Assembly (NCBI RefSeq): GCF_031179385.1
Contig: NZ_JAPSHV010000012.1
Coordinates: 1 to 40,737, forward strand
From: Arthrobacter sp.
GTDB lineage: Bacteria; Actinomycetota; Actinomycetes; Actinomycetales; Micrococcaceae
DNA length: 40,737 nt
Direction: 5' to 3'
Under the pieces are notes generated by a model that saw only the letters and a list, made by a program, of their open reading frames with translations, searched no databases and was not told the origin of the DNA. The position numbers and the translations under genes were made by a program. This document shows positions 25,243-32,522 of the stretch, one piece after another; position 1 is the stretch's first letter; every line of letters begins with the position of its first letter.

Positions 25243-25276
25243 AAAGAAGGCACCACCTACTGGTGGTGCCTTCTTT
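25243..25276 (+). terminator. Terminator after tRNA-Pro
   Basis: Arms 25243-25257 and 25262-25276 are exact 15-base complements around a 4-base loop, and the right arm ends in a TTCTTTCGTT stretch. It may also stop leftward transcription, although purC reads away from it on its 3' side: its stop is at 25334, so purD-purC transcripts would enter the hairpin from the right. Confidence 0.9.
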
Positions 25277-25333
25277 CGTTCGTCCTGCCCGGTCGCCATG
25301 CCAACCAGGCCTATCTGGTCAGGCCCTGGTTGG

Positions 25334-26200
25334 TCAGACGAAAGTCCGCCCGGTCAGCCGCTCGAATGCCTCGATGTACCGTGCACGGGTCTTCTCGACC
25401 ACCTCGGCGGGCAGCGCCGGAGGTTCCGAGACCCGGTCCCAGCCGGCCGCATCAGACGTGAGCCAGTCCCGGACGAACTGCTTGTCGAAGGAGGGCTGCG
25501 CCTTCCCCGGAGAGTACAGCGCGGCATCCCAGAACCGGGAAGAGTCGGGCGTCAGGACCTCGTCACCGAGCGTGACCTCTCCCGAACTCGACATCCCGAA
25601 CTCCACCTTGGTGTCGGCCACGATGATGCCGCGGTCACGCGCAATGGACTCCGCCCGCGAGTAGATGTCGAGCGTCAGGGAACGCAGCTTCGCGGCGAGG
25701 TCATCTCCCACCATCATGACGACGGCGTCGTAGGTGATGTTTTCGTCGTGCTCCCCCACTTCGGCCTTCGCCGACGGGGTGAACAGCGGCGTCTCGAGCC
25801 GCGACCCGTCCACCAGGCCCTCGGGCAACGGCAACTCGCATACGGTGCGCGAAGCGTTGTACTCCTGCAGGCCCGAGCCGGTGAGGTAACCGCGCGCGAT
25901 GCACTCCACCGGGTACATCTCGAGCCGCTGGCAGATCATGGCCCGCCCTGCGACTTCTGCGGGAACGTCGGTGGACAGGACGTGGTTGGGGATGCCCGAC
26001 AGCTGCTCGAACCACCACAGGCTCAGCTGGGTGAGGACACGCCCCTTGTCGGGGATCTCCGATGACAGCACGAAGTCATAGGCGCTGATCCGGTCGCTGG
26101 CGACCACCAGCACGCGGTCGTCCTCGCCCGTCTCGGGCTCGTACAGGTCACGGACCTTCCCGGAGTAGATGTGCCGCCAACCGGCCAGTTCCTGCACCAT
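25334..26200 (-). CDS. purC: Phosphoribosylaminoimidazole-succinocarboxamide synthase
   Basis: Joins aspartate to CAIR with ATP to form SAICAR in purine synthesis. The 288-residue length and motifs fit the larger, single-domain form. GKVRDLYE lies in the N-terminal ATP-binding lobe, DRISAYDFVLSSEIPDKG follows, and the C-terminal lobe has VADTKVEFG and LGDEVLTPDSSRFW. The ATG lies two bases after the purD stop, so the two genes are one operon and purC is probably translated by coupling. The nearest terminator-like structure downstream is the hairpin after the tRNA. Confidence 0.96.
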   Translation of the reverse strand: MVQELAGWRHIYSGKVRDLYEPETGEDDRVLVVASDRISAYDFVLSSEIPDKGRVLTQLSLWWFEQLSGIPNHVLSTDVPAEVAGRAMICQRLEMYPVECIARGYLTGSGLQEYNASRTVCELPLPEGLVDGSRLETPLFTPSAKAEVGEHDENITYDAVVMMVGDDLAAKLRSLTLDIYSRAESIARDRGIIVADTKVEFGMSSSGEVTLGDEVLTPDSSRFWDAALYSPGKAQPSFDKQFVRDWLTSDAAGWDRVSEPPALPAEVVEKTRARYIEAFERLTGRTFV

Positions 26201-26202
26201 GG

Positions 26203-27504
26203 CTACGCCCCGCCCGTCGTTGTGCTCGCCTGTGAAACGACGACGTCGCCGCTGGCCGCTTTCGCCGCGATATCCGTACGGTACTGCCCGCCTTCGAGCT
26301 CAAGGCGCCCGACGCCGTCGTACGCTTTGCCCCTCGCCTCCGCGAGATCCTTTCCCAGCCCGACGACGGCGAGTACGCGCCCGCCCGCGGACACGACCGA
26401 GCCGTCCCCGGCCAGTGCGGTACCGGCGTGCAGCACGTGCACGCCCTCCAGCGCGGACGCATCCTCCAGCCCGCGGATCGGATCCCCGGTGCGCGGGGTG
26501 TCCGGGTAATCGGCCGAGGCCAGTACGACGGCGACAGCTGATTCAGGGGACCAGTGCAGGTTATCCACGTTCCCAAGTTCACCCTTCGCAGCCGCGAGGA
26601 GGACGCCTCCCAGCGGGGTCTTCAGCCGGGCGAGTACGGCCTGGGTCTCGGGGTCGCCGAACCGCGCGTTGAACTCGATGACGCGCAGCCCGCGGGAGGT
26701 CAGCGCAAGACCGCAGTAGAGGACACCGGTGAACGGGGTGCCGCGGCGGGCCATTTCGTCGATAGTGGGTTGCGCAACGCGCTCGATGACCTCGTCGACG
26801 AGGCCGGCGGGGACCCACTCCAGCGGAGAGTACGCCCCCATGCCGCCGGTGTTCGGGCCCTCGTCGTTGTCGAAGATGCGCTTGAAGTCCTGCGCCGGTG
26901 CAAGCGGGACCACGGTGGAACCGTCCGAGAGCACAAAGAGGGACACCTCGGGTCCGTCGAGGTACTCCTCGATGACCACGGAACCGCCGGCGTCGAAGCA
27001 TGCCTGCGCATGCTCAAGGGCGATGGTGCGGTCAGAGGTAACAACCACTCCCTTGCCCGCGGCCAGGCCATCGTCCTTGACAACGTAGGGGGCGCCGAAG
27101 GCATCCAGTGCTTCTTCAGCCTCAGCGGCGGTCGAAGCGACCTTCGCCATCGCCGTTGGAACCGAGGCTGCGGCCATGACCTGCTTCGCGAACGCCTTCG
27201 ACGCCTCGAGCTGCGCGGCGGCCTTCGTCGGTCCGAAAACGGAGATACCAGCTTCGATCAGCGCATCCGCCACGCCGGCAGCCAGAGGCGCTTCCGGTCC
27301 GATGACCACGAGATCCGAACCCAGGCGATTGGCGAGCTCCGTGACCGCGACGGGATCGTTCGCGTTGATGGCGCAAACCGGCACGTCCTGGGCGATTCCG
27401 GCGTTCCCGGGAGCAGCGTGCACCTCGCTCACGAAAGGATCGGCCAGGAGCGCTCGGACAATGGCGTGTTCGCGGCCTCCGGGGCCAATCACAAGAACCT
27501 TCAC
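26203..27504 (-). CDS. purD: Phosphoribosylamine-glycine ligase
   Basis: Makes GAR from phosphoribosylamine, glycine and ATP, the second step of purine synthesis. The 433-residue protein has the N-terminal VIGPGGREHAI, the ATP-grasp loop VVKDDGLAAGKGVVV and, in the metal-binding part, VIEFNARFGDPETQ. The start is GTG. No Shine-Dalgarno sequence is placed properly, but TACCCT on the minus strand (27513-27518) lies eight bases upstream, so the mRNA may be leaderless. It is the first gene of purD-purC and diverges from the molybdoenzyme gene. I see no purine riboswitch or PurR-like box in the 135-base divergent gap. Confidence 0.96.
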   Translation of the reverse strand: MKVLVIGPGGREHAIVRALLADPFVSEVHAAPGNAGIAQDVPVCAINANDPVAVTELANRLGSDLVVIGPEAPLAAGVADALIEAGISVFGPTKAAAQLEASKAFAKQVMAAASVPTAMAKVASTAAEAEEALDAFGAPYVVKDDGLAAGKGVVVTSDRTIALEHAQACFDAGGSVVIEEYLDGPEVSLFVLSDGSTVVPLAPAQDFKRIFDNDEGPNTGGMGAYSPLEWVPAGLVDEVIERVAQPTIDEMARRGTPFTGVLYCGLALTSRGLRVIEFNARFGDPETQAVLARLKTPLGGVLLAAAKGELGNVDNLHWSPESAVAVVLASADYPDTPRTGDPIRGLEDASALEGVHVLHAGTALAGDGSVVSAGGRVLAVVGLGKDLAEARGKAYDGVGRLELEGGQYRTDIAAKAASGDVVVSQASTTTGGA

Positions 27505-27512
27505 AGTAGTTC

Positions 27513-27518
27513 AGGGTA
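27513..27518 (-). promoter_or_regulatory. Putative -10 element for purD-purC
   Basis: TACCCT on the minus strand precedes the purD GTG by eight bases, suggesting that transcription begins at or close to the start codon. The same hexamer stands before the DUF4177-like gene. Confidence 0.35.
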
Positions 27519-27639
27519 CTGGGTTCCTCCTATGCCCAACTACCGCGCGGGGCTACTGTGAATGCAGTGTGAAGCTGCACGCACCGCCCGCGGGCTTCAC
27601 CCGACCAATACAGCGGGCCCGTCTCTCCGAACCCTCAGT

Positions 27640-29241
27640 ATGAAAGCCGTTCGCACGTCCAGTCGTAGCGCCCCGTCGCTCAAAGCCCTCCCGATGCTTG
27701 CCGGAATCCTCGCGGCGGGGTTGGTGCTGGGCGTCGCCGAACTGGTCGGGGCGTTCTTCTCTTCCAGATCAGCGCCGCTGATCGCGCTGGGGTCCACCTT
27801 CATCGACTTCACGCCGTCCTGGCTGAAGGACTTCGCGATCGACACCTTCGGCACCAATGACAAGGCAGCACTGTTCGTCGGCATGGCGGTCACCATCGTC
27901 GTCCTCGCTGCGATCCTCGGCTACCTCGCCTGGCGACGCTGGATCCTGGGTGTCGCCGGTGTCCTGGTCATGGGCGCGGTGATGGTTGCCGCCGTGATCT
28001 CCCGTGCCGGCGCTGCATCGCAGGATGCTGTGCCGTCCATCATCGGCACGCTGGCAGGGCTGGCCGCGCTCCGGTGGATGATTCGGATGCTGCACCGCAC
28101 CTCCCCCATCGTCGACACCAACGATGACGGCGCCTTCAGTACCGGCGGATCCCACTCTGTTGGGGGCAAGGCCGGCGTCAGCAGGCGCGGGTTCTTCGCA
28201 GCGGCGGGGGTCACCGCCGTGGTCGCTGCCGCTGCGGCAGTTGGCGGCGCCGTCGTCAGCGGAGTGCGCAACACCGTGAATGTGGCCCGGGAGCGCCTGA
28301 GCTTCCCGGCACCGGCCAGTCCCGCGCTGCCGGTGCCGGCAGGGGTAGACGTTGACCTGTATGGAGTTGACCGTTGGCTCACTCCCAATTCCGAGTTCTA
28401 CCGCATCGACACGGCCCTGCAGGTGCCCACCATCGACGTCGACACCTGGGAACTACGCATTCACGGCATGGTCGAGGAGGAAGTCCGGGTGACGTTCCAG
28501 GACCTGCTCGACTCAGAGCTGATCGAACGGCACATCACGCTCACCTGCGTCTCCAACCCGGTGGGTGGGGAATTGGCGGGCAATGCCAAATGGCTCGGCT
28601 ATCCCATCCGCAAACTTCTCGAGCGCGCCCGTCCCACCGACGGCGCGGACATGGTCCTCTCCACGAGCACGGACGGCTTCAGTGCCTCAACTCCCCTGCC
28701 GATCCTGCAGGATGACCGTGATGCCATCCTTGCTGTTGCCATGAATGACGAGCCGCTCCCCCTCGAACACGGCTACCCCGTGCGCATGGTTGTTCCGGGA
28801 CTCTACGGATACGTATCCGCGACCAAGTGGGTCGTGGACCTCGAAGTGACCCGGTTCGCGGACGCCACCGCCTACTGGACCGACCGCGGCTGGTCCGAGC
28901 GCGGTCCCATCAAGACGCAGTCCCGCGTCGAGGTTCCGCGGGCTTTCGCGAAGGTCCCCGCAGGAACTGCCCGGGTGGGCGGCACTGCCTGGGCGCAGCA
29001 CCGCGGCATCGAAAGGGTGGAGGTGCAGATTGACGACGGCCCGTGGGAAGAGGCCACCCTCGCCGCCGAGTACACCGTGGACACCTGGCGCCAGTGGTCG
29101 CATGAAGTCCAGCTTGAACCGGGCTCGCACCAGATCCGCTGCCGTGCCTATGACGTCGAGGGCGTGCAGACGGAGGAGCGCGCAGACACTGTTCCGGACG
29201 GCGCCTCGGGCTGGCACACTGTCCAGTTCACCGCGGAGTAG
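27640..29241 (+). CDS. Membrane-anchored molybdopterin oxidoreductase (sulfite oxidase family)
   Basis: A 533-residue protein in three parts. The first 170 residues hold about four hydrophobic segments. Next comes a twin-arginine motif, SRRGFF with Arg182-Arg183, followed by the hydrophobic stretch AAAGVTAVVAAAAAVGGAVV. The rest is an oxidoreductase molybdopterin domain with ITLTCVSNPVGG, whose Cys303 would bind molybdenum, and the C-terminal immunoglobulin-like dimerisation domain (GTAWAQHRGIERVEVQIDDG). Four spans would leave the twin-arginine motif in the cytoplasm and put the enzyme domain outside. The electron acceptor and substrate are unknown. I prefer the ATG at 27640 to that at 27562, because the extra 26 residues lack conserved features, but no strong ribosome binding site supports either. 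Confidence 0.88.
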   Translation: MKAVRTSSRSAPSLKALPMLAGILAAGLVLGVAELVGAFFSSRSAPLIALGSTFIDFTPSWLKDFAIDTFGTNDKAALFVGMAVTIVVLAAILGYLAWRRWILGVAGVLVMGAVMVAAVISRAGAASQDAVPSIIGTLAGLAALRWMIRMLHRTSPIVDTNDDGAFSTGGSHSVGGKAGVSRRGFFAAAGVTAVVAAAAAVGGAVVSGVRNTVNVARERLSFPAPASPALPVPAGVDVDLYGVDRWLTPNSEFYRIDTALQVPTIDVDTWELRIHGMVEEEVRVTFQDLLDSELIERHITLTCVSNPVGGELAGNAKWLGYPIRKLLERARPTDGADMVLSTSTDGFSASTPLPILQDDRDAILAVAMNDEPLPLEHGYPVRMVVPGLYGYVSATKWVVDLEVTRFADATAYWTDRGWSERGPIKTQSRVEVPRAFAKVPAGTARVGGTAWAQHRGIERVEVQIDDGPWEEATLAAEYTVDTWRQWSHEVQLEPGSHQIRCRAYDVEGVQTEERADTVPDGASGWHTVQFTAE

Positions 29242-29259
29242 CGTTCCTTACAACAACAC

Positions 29260-29265
29260 TAGGCT
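29260..29265 (+). promoter_or_regulatory. Putative -10 element of the asparaginase gene
   Basis: TAGGCT, the same hexamer found before the SRPBCC gene at 931, lies 45 bases before the chosen start codon. A -35 element is not clear. Confidence 0.3.
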
Positions 29266-29310
29266 TGTGCCCACCGGATGACCGTTCTCTCCGGTGGGCA
29301 TGAGGTACAT

Positions 29311-30333
29311 ATGCGCAATACTGGAACCATGCCCTCCACCTTCACCTCCTCCAGCGCGGTTGACCTCGCGGTCCTGGAGCGTAACGGCTTCATCGAATCC
29401 CGCCACATCGGCTCTGCCGTAGTACTAGCGGCGGACGGCTCAATCGTCACTGAGCTCGGAGATGTGGATGCGCCGATCTTTCCCCGATCCACCCTGAAGC
29501 CCTTCCAAGCGCTCGCGGCAATGCAGGCGGGCGTACCGTTGCGGGGTGCGCAGGTGGCCCTGGCTGCCGCCAGCCATGTGGGCAGTCACGAACATATGGA
29601 CGTGGTGCGGTCCATGTTGAGCGCAGCAGGAGTCACCGAGGACGACCTCCAGTGCCCGCCGGACTGGCCCCAGGACGAGGAAGCCCGCAACTGGCTCATC
29701 CGCGCCGACAAGGGCCGGCAGCGCGTGGCCTTCAACTGCTCCGGCAAGCACGCCGCGTTCCTCTGGGCCTGCACCGAGAACTCGTGGGACCACAAGACCT
29801 ACCTCGACCGTGAGCACCCCCTGCAGCGGCGCATCGCCGAGGTCATCGAGGAGTACACCGAGGAAACCGTAGAGCACTGGGCCGTAGACGGCTGCGGTGC
29901 CCCGCTCGGTGCGGTGTCCCTGAAAGGCCTCGCCCGGGGCATCGGCAAGATCGCGAAGGCTCCTGGGGACAAGAACGCCGATGCCCGCGCAGCCACCATC
30001 GCGACGGCCATGCTTGATTACCCCTGGGCGGTCCACGGTCACGGCCGGGAGAACTCGATCGTCATGGAGGACCTCGGCATTCTTGCCAAAAACGGCGCCG
30101 AGGGTGTGCTTGTCATGGCTGCTCCGACCGGCGTCTCCATGGCCCTGAAAATCCTGGACGGAAACATCCGCGCGACCACCCTTGTTGGCCTAACCCTCCT
30201 CGCCGCGTCAGGTGCGCTAGAGGCCGAAGCGGTGGCGCCCGTGCTGGAGAAGGTTGTGCAGCCTGTGCTCGGCGGCGGCGTTCCCGTGGGCAAGCTTCGC
30301 CTGGCCGCTCCCGTCATGGCGCTGCTGGACTGA
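29311..30333 (+). CDS. Asparaginase, Rhizobium etli type II family
   Basis: Hydrolyses asparagine to aspartate and ammonia. The 340-residue protein belongs to the asparaginase_II family (PF06089), unrelated to the E. coli type. Its serine-beta-lactamase-like fold is shown by an SxxK pair, Ser60 and Lys63 in PRSTLKPF, and by Cys143-x-x-Lys146 in NCSGKHA. Cys195 in DGCGAPLG lies at the position of a zinc-binding cysteine in the Rhizobium enzyme. Three in-frame ATGs occur (29278, 29311, 29329); I chose 29311 because TGAGG ends five bases upstream. The next gene starts two bases after the stop codon, so they form an operon. Confidence 0.88.
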   Translation: MRNTGTMPSTFTSSSAVDLAVLERNGFIESRHIGSAVVLAADGSIVTELGDVDAPIFPRSTLKPFQALAAMQAGVPLRGAQVALAAASHVGSHEHMDVVRSMLSAAGVTEDDLQCPPDWPQDEEARNWLIRADKGRQRVAFNCSGKHAAFLWACTENSWDHKTYLDREHPLQRRIAEVIEEYTEETVEHWAVDGCGAPLGAVSLKGLARGIGKIAKAPGDKNADARAATIATAMLDYPWAVHGHGRENSIVMEDLGILAKNGAEGVLVMAAPTGVSMALKILDGNIRATTLVGLTLLAASGALEAEAVAPVLEKVVQPVLGGGVPVGKLRLAAPVMALLD

Positions 30334-30335
30334 CC

Positions 30336-30716
30336 ATGGCACGACGGCGTATCCCTGCCGCAGCCGGAGACGCTGCGGTCCGCGCGGTAGCCGCCGGCAG
30401 TGCCGAGCGGACCGAACGAACGACGGCGGTGCGTTACTCCCTCGAAGAGCTCTCCGCCCGCGCACCAGGCAACAGCGTCGAGGTGCGGGTGCCGCCCCTC
30501 GGCGTGACGCAGTGCGTCGAGGGGCCCCGCCATACCCGGGGAACGCCGCCGAACGTCATCGAAACCGACGCGGAGACCTGGCTCGCCCTGATCACCGGGA
30601 CGCTGGACTGGGCCGAGGCAGTCTCATCCGGGGCGGTACTGGCCTCCGGGCAGAGGGCCGACCTCTCAGCGCTCCTGCCACTCTTCCCGCAGATTCAGGC
30701 GCCGGACCCGTCATGA
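30336..30716 (+). CDS. Sterol carrier family protein
   Basis: A 126-residue protein of the actinobacterial sterol-carrier-like family. After a basic, Ala-rich N-terminus comes a domain with VEVRVPPLGVTQCVEG and a PPNVIETDAETWLALITGTL segment. The ETDAxTWL...G pattern is typical of SCP2-like lipid-binding folds and also of the mycothiol maleylpyruvate isomerase C-terminal domain. Lipid or other hydrophobic ligands are likely, but the role is unknown. It starts two bases after the asparaginase stop and its own stop overlaps the next start (ATGA). Confidence 0.8.
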   Translation: MARRRIPAAAGDAAVRAVAAGSAERTERTTAVRYSLEELSARAPGNSVEVRVPPLGVTQCVEGPRHTRGTPPNVIETDAETWLALITGTLDWAEAVSSGAVLASGQRADLSALLPLFPQIQAPDPS

Positions 30717-32161
30717 TTCTGGAGCGTCCGCGGCCTGCCCTCCCCAACTTCCTGGTCCGGGGGGCACGGGGTGCGGTCTCCGCCGTCAGGCGCCAACCGG
30801 TCGAGGCCTGGGCTGTCGCCGGGATCATCACTGCCCTGTACACGGTTTTCTCCATTGCGCAATGGAACAGGTTCGACACGCCCTCCTGGGACCTCGGCAT
30901 TTTCACCCAGCTCGCCAAGGCCTATGCCAGCCTGGATGCGCCCATCGTGCCGATCAAGGGCCACGGGTTCAACCTGCTCGGCGACCACTTCCATCCGCTG
31001 CTGATCATTCTGGGCCCGGTCTACGCGCTCTTTCCCTCCGGCCTGACCCTGCTCATCCTGCAGAACGTGCTCGTGGGCTGGTCGGTGCTTGTCATCACGC
31101 GCCTGGCCGTTCGGCACATCGGCCGACTGCCCGGACTGTTCCTCGGGGCGGCTTACGGTCTGTCCTGGGGCGTCCAGTCCGCCGTCGCTGTTCAGTTCCA
31201 CGAAGTGGCGCTGGCTCTGCCGTTGCTGGCCCTGGCGTTGGAGGCCTACATCGAGGGACGGCTGCGCACCGCCGTCGTCGCGTGCGGCCTGCTGGTGTTC
31301 GTCAAGGAGGACATGGGACTGACCGTGTTCGCGTTCGGGCTGGTTCTCGCCTGGCGTTTCCGGGACCGCTACCGGGCCGGCCTGGCGCTGGCGCTCTGGG
31401 GCCTGGGCTGGCTGGTCCTGTCGGTGGGGCTCATCCTTCCGGCGCTGAACACGGGTGGCACGTACGACTACTCCGACCGCATCGACGTGGCCGCACTCCT
31501 GGCGAACCCGGTGGACACGCTCTTCATCATGCTGACCGCCGTGGAGAAGTACGAGACGCTGTGGCTCCTCCTGCTTGCCGGCGGCTTCCTGTTCCTCCGC
31601 TCCCCGCTCACGCTGGTGATGCTGCCCACCCTGATGTGGCGTTTCGCTGCGGAAAACCCGTCCTATTGGGGCCCGGACTGGCACTACAACGCGGTGCTGA
31701 TGCCGGTCCTTTTCGGCGCGCTCGTGCATGCGATCCTCATTGCCCGCCGGAGCAGGCGAGGCTGGCTGCGTTCCTATAGTGCCGCCGTCGTACCTGTTGT
31801 GACGGTGGTGGCGTTCATGCTGCTTCCCGGCCAGCCGCTGGGAGCGCTGGCGAAACCCGAGACCTACCAGCAGTCACCACGCTGGGATGCTGCCCACCGG
31901 ATGATGGACCGGATCCCTGCGGGCTCAACCGTGGAGTCCGGCGTGGTGCTCATGCCGTACCTGGTGCCGGAGACCGAGGTGTACTGGATCGGAAACGAGA
32001 ATCCCCCGCCGGACTACCTCATCGTCGACGACCAGGACTGGAGCTGGGGCCCCACCCGCCCCACAAGCGCCGAGCAGCACGCGGAGGAGACCTATGCCGG
32101 TGAGAACTACACCCTGATCGTGAATGAGGCCGGATACCAGTTGGTCAAGCGCGAGACCTGA
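30713..32161 (+). CDS. DUF2079 polytopic membrane protein
   Basis: A 482-residue membrane protein with about ten hydrophobic segments. It shows the DUF2079 pattern WDLGIFTQLAKAYASLDAP and GDHFHPLLIILGPVYALFPS early in the chain, followed by membrane spans and a soluble C-terminal region. The layout, with conserved Asp and His residues in the first outside loop, resembles GT-C type glycosyltransferases that use polyprenyl-linked sugars. That link is an inference and the function is unknown. The ATG overlaps the stop of the sterol-carrier gene. The long in-frame extension to 30254 overlaps two real genes and is rejected. Confidence 0.8.
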   Translation: MILERPRPALPNFLVRGARGAVSAVRRQPVEAWAVAGIITALYTVFSIAQWNRFDTPSWDLGIFTQLAKAYASLDAPIVPIKGHGFNLLGDHFHPLLIILGPVYALFPSGLTLLILQNVLVGWSVLVITRLAVRHIGRLPGLFLGAAYGLSWGVQSAVAVQFHEVALALPLLALALEAYIEGRLRTAVVACGLLVFVKEDMGLTVFAFGLVLAWRFRDRYRAGLALALWGLGWLVLSVGLILPALNTGGTYDYSDRIDVAALLANPVDTLFIMLTAVEKYETLWLLLLAGGFLFLRSPLTLVMLPTLMWRFAAENPSYWGPDWHYNAVLMPVLFGALVHAILIARRSRRGWLRSYSAAVVPVVTVVAFMLLPGQPLGALAKPETYQQSPRWDAAHRMMDRIPAGSTVESGVVLMPYLVPETEVYWIGNENPPPDYLIVDDQDWSWGPTRPTSAEQHAEETYAGENYTLIVNEAGYQLVKRET

Positions 32162-32167
32162 TCCCGG

Positions 32168-32173
32168 TAGCCT
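32168..32173 (+). promoter_or_regulatory. Putative -10 element of the 96-aa membrane protein gene
   Basis: TAGCCT lies exactly six bases before the ATG at 32180, with no Shine-Dalgarno sequence in between, the pattern expected of a leaderless gene. Confidence 0.4.
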
Positions 32174-32179
32174 TGAACC

Positions 32180-32470
32180 ATGAGTTCGCAGCAGCATCCA
32201 GAGCGCCGTCAGGTCACCATCCGACGGGCCCCGAAGTTCGCCCCGTTCATGGGATTGGGAGCGCTGATCGGGTTCATCGCCGCGCTGATCGTGGCATACA
32301 CCGGGCCGGCTGATCCGACCCTCACCCGCGAATCGGTCCTCGGGTTCTTCACCGTGGTCTTCGCCATCCCGGGCCTGCTGATCGGTGGCCTCATCGCGCT
32401 GCTGCTCGACCGGATCAGTGTGCGGCGCATGAAACAGGCGACGGCGGAGCGCACCGACGACGACGAGTGA
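32180..32470 (+). CDS. Small membrane protein of unknown function, 96 aa
   Basis: Two hydrophobic segments, FMGLGALIGFIAALIVAYTG (about 23-42) and VLGFFTVVFAIPGLLIGGLI (about 52-73), are linked by a short TGPADPTLTRES loop. They are flanked by a basic N-terminus (RRQVTIRRAPKF) and a basic-then-acidic C-terminus (DRISVRRMKQ...DDDE), so both ends are probably in the cytoplasm. I do not recognise a functional family. The gene lies 52 bases upstream of purF and may be transcribed with it. Confidence 0.75.
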   Translation: MSSQQHPERRQVTIRRAPKFAPFMGLGALIGFIAALIVAYTGPADPTLTRESVLGFFTVVFAIPGLLIGGLIALLLDRISVRRMKQATAERTDDDE

Positions 32471-32522
32471 CATCGTGTGCGGCGGGAAAACGGGCACTAT
32501 CACGCCGTGAGAGAATGGAGCA

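Noticed and set aside
25243-25276. Hairpin after the tRNA as an attachment-site remnant
   Set aside because: There is no repeat of the tRNA 3' end nearby and no integrase; the perfect stem with a T-rich end is an ordinary terminator.
27505-27639. Purine riboswitch or PUR box between purD and the molybdoenzyme gene
   Set aside because: No conserved aptamer core or PurR-like box could be found; only a likely -10 element for purD is visible.
30254-30712. Extension of the DUF2079 gene upstream
   Set aside because: It overlaps the asparaginase and sterol-carrier genes in another frame and is Arg/Pro-rich; the ATGA overlap at 30713 gives a natural start.
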